Source: Polaribacter sp. (lineage in GTDB: Bacteria > Bacteroidota > Bacteroidia > Flavobacteriales > Flavobacteriaceae). From it: DNA of 22,957 nucleotides. The translations under genes and the position numbers were made by a program. Below the pieces are notes generated by a model. It made no database searches. It had not been told where the DNA came from and worked only from the letters and a program-made list of their open reading frames with translations. Positions 1 through 6,186 of this stretch are shown piece after piece (within the stretch, counting starts at the first letter, position 1; every line of letters begins with the position of its first letter). Where the stretch lies: the NCBI GenBank assembly GCA_030731695.1, contig JANQTK010000324.1, positions 1 to 22,957 on the forward strand, given 5' to 3'.

Positions 1-868
1 AAGCTGCTAATCCAAAACTTTCTGTTTGTGAAGGCAACAAAAACAAATCAGAATAGCATAAAATTTTGGTGACCTCAGTACTGTTTCCTAAGAAATATAC
101 ACTGTCTTTAATTTTGAGTTTTTTGGTGAGATTTTCAGCTTTTGCTCGATCAGGGCCCTCACCAACCAATAATAATTTCGATGGAATTACTTTTTGAACT
201 TCATAGAAAATTTTAATAACATCTTCTATTCTTTTTACTTTTCTAAAATTACTAATGTGGGTTAAAATACGTTCTTCAGGTTTTGCTAATGCAATTCTAT
301 TGCAATCTTCGCCTTCGGCTTTTTCGTATTTTTTGATATCAATAAAATTATAAATTACTTTAATTTCCTTGTTTACATGAAATAATTGATTGGTCGTTTC
401 TTTTAAATTATTTGAAACAGCTGTCACCACATCAGAGTGATTGATGCTAAATTCAACAGCAGCTTTATAGGTTGGATGACTACCCACTAAAGTAATATCA
501 GTTCCATGCAAGGTAGTAACCACTTTGATATTGATTCCTTTTTCTAACAACATTTGTTTTGCCATATACGCTGCATACGCATGGGGAATTGCATAGTGTA
601 CATGCAAAACCTCTAAATGGTATTTTTTGACAACTTCCACCATTTTACTAGACAAAGCCAGTTCATAAGGTTGGTATTGAAACAAGGGATATTCTTCTAT
701 CAATACTTGATGAAAATGCAATTTGTGTGATAAAAAATCCAAACGAACTGGTTGATTATACGTGATAAAATGTACTTCATGACCATTGTCTGCCAAAGCC
801 ATTCCTAATTCTGTTGCCACTACTCCACTTCCTCCAAATGTTGGATAACAAACAATACCAATTTTCAT
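1..868 (-). CDS. bshA: N-acetyl-alpha-D-glucosaminyl L-malate synthase BshA (3' end cut by window)
   Basis: This GT4-type retaining glycosyltransferase should join UDP-GlcNAc to L-malate, the first step of bacillithiol synthesis in the cytoplasm. The first 289 residues are visible. The N-terminus is MKIGIVCYPTFGGSGVVATE with the glycine-rich GGSG loop at 12-15, followed by the family-typical stretches HYAIPHAYA and TTLHGTDITLVG. The frame is still open at base 2, where the sequence reads LLPSQTESFGLAA, the start of the donor-binding E-x7-E motif. About 90 C-terminal residues are therefore missing from view. BshA enzymes are about 380 residues long. The ATG at 866-868 is the only sensible start. 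The upstream neighbour, transketolase, is insulated by a terminator, so bshA probably has its own promoter in the 135-base gap; TACCTTTA (913-920, minus) is only a weak -7 match. Family identification is confident. Confidence 0.93.
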   Translation of the reverse strand, partial: MKIGIVCYPTFGGSGVVATELGMALADNGHEVHFITYNQPVRLDFLSHKLHFHQVLIEEYPLFQYQPYELALSSKMVEVVKKYHLEVLHVHYAIPHAYAAYMAKQMLLEKGINIKVVTTLHGTDITLVGSHPTYKAAVEFSINHSDVVTAVSNNLKETTNQLFHVNKEIKVIYNFIDIKKYEKAEGEDCNRIALAKPEERILTHISNFRKVKRIEDVIKIFYEVQKVIPSKLLLVGEGPDRAKAENLTKKLKIKDSVYFLGNSTEVTKILCYSDLFLLPSQTESFGLAA

Positions 869-949
869 TTTTTTGATTGATTTTTTTATGAGCACTTTTT
901 CAGTCGTAAAGATAAAGGTAATCTAACAGTTTCATTCGTAATAAAAATA

Positions 950-982
950 AAAAAACCTACAAAAATAATTTGTAGGCTTTTT
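950..982 (-). terminator. Rho-independent terminator of the transketolase gene
   Basis: An 8-bp stem, CCTACAAA (956-963) with TTTGTAGG (969-976), has a 5-base AATAA loop. On the minus strand it is followed by a run of T (the A-tract at 950-955), and it lies 28 bases past the transketolase stop. The plus strand also carries a T-run, so the structure is bidirectional. It separates transketolase from bshA on the same strand. Confidence 0.85.
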
Positions 983-1003
983 AAATACATTATAATGAGG
1001 TAA

Positions 1004-1849
1004 TTAATAATCTCCTAAAGTTGCAGGATTTTGAGCTAATGCACTTTCTAACTGTGCGTCATTTGGTGCTTTTCCATGCCAAGCATGTGTATGCATCATA
1101 AAATCAACACCATTTCCCATTTCTGTATATAACAAAATACAAACTGGTTTTCCTTTTCCTGTTAACGATTTTGCAGTTGCAAGACCAGCTAAAATTGCTT
1201 CAATATCATTCCCTTCTTTTACTTCTAAAACATCCCAACCAAAAGCTTCGAATTTTGCTTTCAAACTTCCCATTGGTAAAACTTGGTCAGTAGAACCATC
1301 AATTTGCTTTCCATTCACATCAATAGTTGCAATGATATTGTCTACTTTTTTTGCGGATGCATACATGATTGCTTCCCAATTTTGACCTTCTTGTAATTCC
1401 CCATCTCCATGTAACGTGTACACTAATTTTGAATCGTTATTCAGTTTTTTTGCCTGAGCAGCGCCTAACGCTACAGACAATCCTTGACCTAGTGAACCTG
1501 AAGCAATTCTGATTCCTGGTAAACCTTCGTGCGTTGTTGGGTGTCCTTGTAAACGAGAATCAATATGTCTAAAAGTAGCTAATTCTGATACTGGAAAAAA
1601 TCCACTGTGTGCTAAAACACTGTAATAAACTGGTGAAATATGTCCATTTGAAAGGAAAAAAACATCTTCATTGATACCATCCATAGAAAAATCTGTGGAA
1701 TAATCCATCACTTTTTGATATAAGCAAGTAAAAAATTCGGCACACCCTAATGAACCTCCTGGATGTCCTGAGTTTACGGCATGTACCATGCGTAAAATAT
1801 CTCTACGAACTTGTTGAGTAAAATCTTGTAATTGTTGAGTTGTTGGCAT
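1004..1849 (-). CDS. Transketolase, N-terminal (thiamine-diphosphate-binding) subunit
   Basis: This is the N-terminal half of a split transketolase, which moves two-carbon ketol units between sugar phosphates in the non-oxidative pentose phosphate pathway. The 281 residues hold the TPP domain only: SGHPGGSLG at 27-35, GHP at 102-104, the GDG of the diphosphate/Mg motif at 148-150 with its closing N179, and WHGKAPND near the end. Single-chain transketolases are about 620-670 residues; the pyrimidine-binding and C-terminal domains (roughly 310 residues) would be a separate subunit. That subunit is not adjacent: the next gene on this strand is bshA behind a terminator, and upstream lies the asnB-labelled gene. 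A functional enzyme needs the partner from elsewhere in the genome. The ATG at 1847-1849 fits, with a TATTTTTG promoter element 19 bases upstream. Confidence 0.92.
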   Translation of the reverse strand: MPTTQQLQDFTQQVRRDILRMVHAVNSGHPGGSLGCAEFFTCLYQKVMDYSTDFSMDGINEDVFFLSNGHISPVYYSVLAHSGFFPVSELATFRHIDSRLQGHPTTHEGLPGIRIASGSLGQGLSVALGAAQAKKLNNDSKLVYTLHGDGELQEGQNWEAIMYASAKKVDNIIATIDVNGKQIDGSTDQVLPMGSLKAKFEAFGWDVLEVKEGNDIEAILAGLATAKSLTGKGKPVCILLYTEMGNGVDFMMHTHAWHGKAPNDAQLESALAQNPATLGDY

Positions 1850-1868
1850 TGTAGTTTTTTAAGTGCTA

Positions 1869-1876
1869 CAAAAATA
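1869..1876 (-). promoter_or_regulatory. Bacteroidetes-type -7 promoter element for transketolase
   Basis: The minus strand reads TATTTTTG, an exact match to the Bacteroidetes -7 consensus TAnnTTTG, ending 19 bases before the transketolase ATG. A TTG (CAA at 1900-1902 on the plus strand) lies 23 bases upstream, slightly farther than the usual -33 spacing. Confidence 0.45.
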
Positions 1877-1900
1877 CAAAAGTGACCTAATTAAAACATC

Positions 1901-1939
1901 AATTTCTGATAATTTATTCACAATTAATAAACAGAAATT
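1901..1939 (-). terminator. Possible terminator after the asnB-labelled gene
   Basis: An outer stem AATTTCTG (1901-1908) with CAGAAATT (1932-1939) encloses an inner stem TTTATT (1913-1918) with AATAAA (1926-1931). It overlaps the stop codon of the minus-strand gene. The following T-tract is weak (GATGTTTT), so efficiency is doubtful. Confidence 0.4.
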
Positions 1940-3198
1940 TATGTTTTCTGTTTTTGCTTTTTAGCGGCAGGAAACAAAACGTTGTTCAAAATCAATCTGT
2001 ATCCTGGTGAATTTGGGTGCAAATCCAATTCGGTTTTTGGATCACCCACTCTGTGCGTATAATCTTCAGGATCATGCCCACCATAGAACGTAAATAATCC
2101 TTTTCCTTTAGTTCCGTGAATGTAACGAGCTTCTCTATTTACCGTATTTTCTCCCAAAATAAGTACATTTGTTTTTATGGTATTTCTATCAAAAGAAGTG
2201 GTTTGCCCCATAAAGCCTTTTACCAAAACAGTGTGATTTTGAGTTAACATGGTTGGAATTGGATCCCATTTTGCGGAAAATTCTATCAATGAAAAATAAT
2301 CTGAAGTTTTAGGAATAGCACGTTTATTGGTCATATCTATAGACGAAAACTCATACACAACTGGATTTCTTTCTAATACAAAATCCTTAAAAGCAAAAGT
2401 TTTTTCAAAATCAATTTTTGATTGATAATTGATGTCAGTTGCATCACCATCAAACATTGCCTCAGCAATATCAACACCCTCAGCTGCCAAGGCTATGTCA
2501 AAACTATCTGTTGCAGAACACATAGCAAACATAAATCCACCACTTATAACATAGTCTCTAATTTTTTTTGAAACTGCTAATTTTTCTTCTGAAACTTTAG
2601 AAAAACCCAATTCTTTTGCCAATTTTTCAGCTTCTTGTTTTTGCTCTACATACCAAGGTGCAGTTCTAAATGAACCATAAAATTTACCATATTGACCCGT
2701 AAAATCTTCGTGATGCAAATGCAACCATTCATATAAAAGCAATTTGTCTGCTAAAATTTCCTTGTCGTAAATTACATCAAAAGGAATTTCTGCATAGGTC
2801 AAAACCATGGTTACAGCATCGTCCCAAGGCATTTTGTCTTTAGGAGAATATACCGCAATTTTAGGCGCTTTTTCAAGAGTAACAGCTTCTTTATTTGAAG
2901 AAGGTGCTCCAATTTCTTCTAAAATGAGCTGCGATTTTGCATCAGAAATGATTTCGTAAGAAACGCCTCTGATTTTGCATTCATTTTCAATGGCTTTGTT
3001 ATTTTCAATCAAAAAAGCGCCTCCATCATGATTTAGTAACCATTTGGCTTTCAATCCATTTTCAAGCGAATAAAAAACAATTCCATACGCTTTTAAATGG
3101 TTTCTTTGATTGTCATGATTCATCGGTAAATAAATAAATGATGCCAAAATTGAATTTGAAATCAACAGTAAAAAACAAAAAGCAAACAGATTTTTCAT
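1939..3198 (-). CDS. Conserved secreted protein of unknown function (often labelled 'asparagine synthetase B')
   Basis: I recognise this as a conserved flavobacterial family that, from memory, is commonly called asparagine synthetase B. The sequence does not support that name: there is no N-terminal catalytic Cys and no SGGLDS PP-loop, and at 419 residues it is shorter than AsnB (about 550). Instead there is a signal peptide (MKNLFAFCFLLLISNSILA, 1-19) and an alpha/beta-looking body. Conserved-looking blocks are KIAVYSPKDKMPWDDAV (113-129), GGFMFAMCSATDSFD (220-234) and YGGHDPEDYTHRVGDP (372-387). The Cys in FAMCSAT, after a hydrophobic strand, resembles a glutamine-amidotransferase-like nucleophile elbow, which is only an inference. 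I chose the ATG at 3196-3198 because the longer frame starting at 3216 adds MYFYFH and would begin inside the dnaB terminator hairpin. Export to the periplasm is likely. Confidence 0.82.
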   Translation of the reverse strand: MKNLFAFCFLLLISNSILASFIYLPMNHDNQRNHLKAYGIVFYSLENGLKAKWLLNHDGGAFLIENNKAIENECKIRGVSYEIISDAKSQLILEEIGAPSSNKEAVTLEKAPKIAVYSPKDKMPWDDAVTMVLTYAEIPFDVIYDKEILADKLLLYEWLHLHHEDFTGQYGKFYGSFRTAPWYVEQKQEAEKLAKELGFSKVSEEKLAVSKKIRDYVISGGFMFAMCSATDSFDIALAAEGVDIAEAMFDGDATDINYQSKIDFEKTFAFKDFVLERNPVVYEFSSIDMTNKRAIPKTSDYFSLIEFSAKWDPIPTMLTQNHTVLVKGFMGQTTSFDRNTIKTNVLILGENTVNREARYIHGTKGKGLFTFYGGHDPEDYTHRVGDPKTELDLHPNSPGYRLILNNVLFPAAKKQKQKT

Positions 3199-3210
3199 AT
3201 GAAAATAAAA

Positions 3211-3240
3211 ATACACAATTAGCTATAAGTAATTGTGTAT
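3211..3240 (-). terminator. Terminator of dnaB
   Basis: A perfect 10-bp stem, ATACACAATT (3211-3220) with AATTGTGTAT (3231-3240), has a 10-base loop. On the minus strand it is followed by TTTTATTTT and sits 25 bases beyond the dnaB stop codon. It also argues that the next gene starts at 3198, not 3216. Confidence 0.78.
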
Positions 3241-3265
3241 TTTATGTAGTTTTTTAAAAATTTAA

Positions 3266-4795
3266 CTAAAAAGGAACGTCATCTTCGTCATCTCCAAAAG
3301 CTTCACTTGACTGAATTCGTTTATCAGGTGAGATATTTTCAAAAGGATTTGAATTCATACTTGATTGAAATTTAGAACCAACTCCTTCCTCCAAATCAGA
3401 GAATTTTGCCAAATGTCCTGTAAATTTCAAACGGATATTATCCAAACCACCATTTCTATGTTTTGCAACAATAAATTCACCCTGACCTTCACATGGAGAA
3501 CGCTCATCATCATCCCATTCTGTCATTCCATAATATTCAGGTCTGTAAATAAAGCTTACAATATCTGCATCTTGCTCAATTGCTCCAGATTCACGTAAAT
3601 CAGATAACAAAGGTCTTTTGCTTCCTGCACTTCTAGTTTCTACAGCACGAGATAACTGCGAAAGTGCAATTACAGGAACTTCCAATTCTTTTGCCAAAGC
3701 TTTTAAGTTTCGAGAAATGGTAGAAATTTCTTGCTCTCTATTTCCAGGACCTTTGTTGTTATTTCCTCCAGCTGTCATCAATTGTAAATAATCAATAATG
3801 ATGATTTTTACACCATGTTGTGACACCAATCTTCGGGCTTTTGCACGCAAATCGAAGATGGATAAAGAAGGTGTATCATCAATATAAATGGGTGCATCTG
3901 ACAAGCTTTTTACTTTATAATTTAGCAATTCCCAGTCGTGTAAAGCCAAATTTCCTTTACGTAATTTTTCTGATGGCAATCCAGTTTCTGAAGAAATCAT
4001 ACGTGTAATCAACTGAACTGAAGACATTTCCAGAGAGAAAACAGCAACTGCATGATTAAAATCAATCGCCATATTTTTTGCCATTGAAATTACAAATGCC
4101 GTTTTTCCCATACCAGGTCTTGCAGCAATGATAATTAAATCTGATGGTTGCCATCCTGAAGTCAATGCATCTAATTTTGTAAATCCAGATGCCAAACCAG
4201 ACATTCCTTCTTTGTTTCCAATTTCTTGAATTTTTTTCAAGGCTTGTTTTACTAAAGAACCAGCATCTTCTGAACTTTTCTTTAAATTTCCTTGTGTAAC
4301 TTCAAACAATTTTGCTTCAGCACTGTCTAGCAAATCAAAAACATCCGTAGTTTCATCATACGAACTTTCTATAATTTCTGATGAAATAGAGATTAATTTT
4401 CGTTGAATGTATTTTTGAAGAATAATTCGAGCATGGAATTCAATATGCGCTGAAGAAGCTACTTTTTGCGTTAAGCGAATCAAGTAAAAATCGCCTCCAG
4501 CCAAGTCTAATTTTCCTTTCTTTTTTAATAAACTAGAAACTGTCAATAAATCAATTGGTTGTGAATTTTGGAACAATTCATAAATCGCAGCATAAATTTC
4601 TTGATGTCTTATTTCATAAAAAGCATCTGAATGCAAAATATCAATGACATCATCAATTCCTTTTTTATCAATCATCATTGCTCCTAAAACAGCTTCTTCT
4701 AAATCAATCGCTTGTGGTGGTATTTTTCCTTTTTCGAGACTGATAACTCTACTTTTATCTGTTTTTTTCTCTAAGAGTGCATTCGTATTTTCCAT
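3266..4795 (-). CDS. dnaB: Replicative DNA helicase DnaB
   Basis: This is the hexameric 5'-3' helicase that unwinds the chromosome at the fork and binds primase. At 509 residues it is slightly longer than E. coli DnaB (471). The N-terminal hairpin domain starts near IPPQAIDLEEAVLGAMM (25-41). The RecA-type domain has Walker A ARPGMGKT (225-232), Walker B IIIIDYLQL (331-339), SLEMS (254-258), and RESGAIEQDAD (401-411) followed by the C-terminal core. There is no intein in or near Walker A. The last residues, DDEDDVPF, form an acidic tail resembling the SSB C-terminal tip. The ATG at 4793-4795 fits. A TACATTTG element lies only 4 bases upstream, so the transcript may be nearly leaderless. The gene is transcribed divergently from the DUF3810 gene and ends at its own terminator. 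Confidence 0.98.
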   Translation of the reverse strand: MENTNALLEKKTDKSRVISLEKGKIPPQAIDLEEAVLGAMMIDKKGIDDVIDILHSDAFYEIRHQEIYAAIYELFQNSQPIDLLTVSSLLKKKGKLDLAGGDFYLIRLTQKVASSAHIEFHARIILQKYIQRKLISISSEIIESSYDETTDVFDLLDSAEAKLFEVTQGNLKKSSEDAGSLVKQALKKIQEIGNKEGMSGLASGFTKLDALTSGWQPSDLIIIAARPGMGKTAFVISMAKNMAIDFNHAVAVFSLEMSSVQLITRMISSETGLPSEKLRKGNLALHDWELLNYKVKSLSDAPIYIDDTPSLSIFDLRAKARRLVSQHGVKIIIIDYLQLMTAGGNNNKGPGNREQEISTISRNLKALAKELEVPVIALSQLSRAVETRSAGSKRPLLSDLRESGAIEQDADIVSFIYRPEYYGMTEWDDDERSPCEGQGEFIVAKHRNGGLDNIRLKFTGHLAKFSDLEEGVGSKFQSSMNSNPFENISPDKRIQSSEAFGDDEDDVPF

Positions 4796-4799
4796 GTAA

Positions 4800-4807
4800 C
4801 AAATGTA
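4800..4807 (-). promoter_or_regulatory. -7-type element directly upstream of dnaB
   Basis: The minus strand reads TACATTTG, an exact TAnnTTTG match, ending 4 bases before the dnaB ATG. No TTG at the usual -33 spacing is seen, so this is a candidate only. If used, transcription would begin at or beside the start codon. Confidence 0.38.
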
Positions 4808-4879
4808 ATTTTTTTAGTTTTCAAAGTCCAGATTTTTTTTGTTTAATTTCTAAACAATTCTTTAAAAAAATTGTTATTA

Positions 4880-4893
4880 AGTTGTTAACAACT
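4880..4893. promoter_or_regulatory. 14-bp perfect palindrome in the dnaB/DUF3810 divergent region
   Basis: AGTTGTTAACAACT is a perfect inverted repeat centred 43 bases upstream of the DUF3810 start and about 91 bases upstream of the dnaB start. Its position between divergent genes and the absence of a following T-run favour a protein-binding site over a terminator. The binding protein is unknown. Confidence 0.35.
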
Positions 4894-4916
4894 CCTTAAC
4901 TTGCTATTCTATTTCC

Positions 4917-4924
4917 TACATTTA
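4917..4924 (+). promoter_or_regulatory. Weak -7-type element upstream of the DUF3810 gene
   Basis: TACATTTA differs from TAnnTTTG only at the last base and ends 5 bases before the ATG at 4930. No correctly spaced TTG was found. It mirrors the arrangement in front of dnaB. Confidence 0.25.
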
Positions 4925-4929
4925 CAACC

Positions 4930-6018
4930 ATGAAATGGAATAAAAAACACCTTTTTATAGCGGCTTTACTACCAATTCAATATTTGTTGGTACAACTTGC
5001 ATCTAAGTTTCCAATATTCATTGAAACCTACTATTCTACTGGGATTTATGTAAGCATTTCTAAATTTTTAAGAATGCTTTTTGGCTGGATTCCATTTTCA
5101 ATTGGGGATGTTTTACTGTTTTTTTTGATTTTTATATTCATTCGATTTTTAGTGCGATTAGTAAAAACTAAATTTCATTTTTTTTCGCATAAAATCATTC
5201 ATTTTATAACTATAATTTCAATGTTATATGCTTGTTTTTACCTTTTTTGGGGATTGAATTATTACAGAAATCCACTTTCAGAAAATTTAGGTTTTGAACA
5301 AGAAAAATACACAACACAAAATTTGTTCAACACGACACAAAGTATCATTCAACAATTGAATGAAACTCAAATACGAATCACAAAAAATGATTCTATTAAA
5401 GTAAAAAGCCCATACAATCAGCAAGAAATGTATGCAATTGCAATTGAAAGTTATGAGCAGTTGGCAAATAAATACCCTCAGTTTTCGTATCAATTTCCAT
5501 CCGTAAAAAGTTCTCTAATGAGTTTGTTGCAATCGTATAATGGAACTTCAGGGTATTTCAATCCTTTGACTGGAGAAGCACAAGTAAATGCTAGAATTCC
5601 GAAAACGAGTTATCCAACAACTACGTGTCATGAAATGGCACATCAATTAGGATTTGCAGCTGAAAATGAAGCCAATTTTATTGGTTTTTTGGCAGCAAAT
5701 CATAGTGATGACATTTATTTTACATATGCAAGTTATAGAATGGCTTTTGGATATTGCATTTCTGAGTTGCGAAAAAGAGATCCTGAAAAATATGCTTTAT
5801 TGATGAAAACCGTAAACGTGGGGATTTTGAAAGATTTTAAAGAAAGTTATGATTTTTGGGAACAGTACCAAAATCCGTTTGAACCACTTATCAAAAAAGG
5901 TTATGACGCTTATTTAAAGGCAAATAACCAACAAAAAGGAGTTGATTCATACAATTATGTAGTGGATTTGTTGATTTCTTATTTTGAGAAAACAGGTTTT
6001 GAAAACTTGAAAAACTAA
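4930..6018 (+). CDS. DUF3810 membrane protein with zincin HExxH motif
   Basis: This matches the DUF3810 family, which has no established function. The 362 residues begin with three likely membrane segments (about 7-25, 57-78 and 88-108), followed by a soluble domain. That domain holds HEMAH at 234-238, the HExxH zinc signature, and ENEANF at 245-250 a few residues on, where a glutamate (E245 or E247) could be the third zinc ligand, as in gluzincins. It is therefore a candidate membrane-anchored metalloprotease. Whether the catalytic domain faces the periplasm or the cytoplasm cannot be settled from the sequence. It is divergent from dnaB, stands alone, and is followed by a weak hairpin. The ATG at 4930 lies right after a -7-like element. 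The family call is confident, the protease activity inferred. Confidence 0.85.
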   Translation: MKWNKKHLFIAALLPIQYLLVQLASKFPIFIETYYSTGIYVSISKFLRMLFGWIPFSIGDVLLFFLIFIFIRFLVRLVKTKFHFFSHKIIHFITIISMLYACFYLFWGLNYYRNPLSENLGFEQEKYTTQNLFNTTQSIIQQLNETQIRITKNDSIKVKSPYNQQEMYAIAIESYEQLANKYPQFSYQFPSVKSSLMSLLQSYNGTSGYFNPLTGEAQVNARIPKTSYPTTTCHEMAHQLGFAAENEANFIGFLAANHSDDIYFTYASYRMAFGYCISELRKRDPEKYALLMKTVNVGILKDFKESYDFWEQYQNPFEPLIKKGYDAYLKANNQQKGVDSYNYVVDLLISYFEKTGFENLKN

Positions 6019-6037
6019 TTGCATTTTTCTTTATTCT

Positions 6038-6070
6038 AAGTGAATTTTCTTCAAAAAAATTGCACTTTTT
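6038..6070 (+). terminator. Possible terminator after the DUF3810 gene
   Basis: AAGTGAATTTT (6038-6048) pairs with AAAATT-CACTT (6056-6067) with one bulged G and a 7-base loop, followed by TTT and then mixed sequence. It is AT-rich and imperfect, so only moderately convincing. Confidence 0.42.
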
Positions 6071-6186
6071 AACCTTATTATTCTATAGTCCTATTTTCTT
6101 AAACTTATGTTAAAGTGTATTTAATTTGGTTCAATCCAAAATCAAGTCAATAAATTTAGAACCAATTCAAATTAATTCAAACATTT

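Noticed and set aside
3199..3216. Longer start of the asnB-labelled gene (adds MYFYFH)
   Set aside because: It begins inside the dnaB terminator hairpin, and the signal peptide starts cleanly at the ATG at 3198.
3266..4795. Intein in dnaB
   Set aside because: Walker A and the following motifs are continuous and the 509-residue length leaves no room for one.
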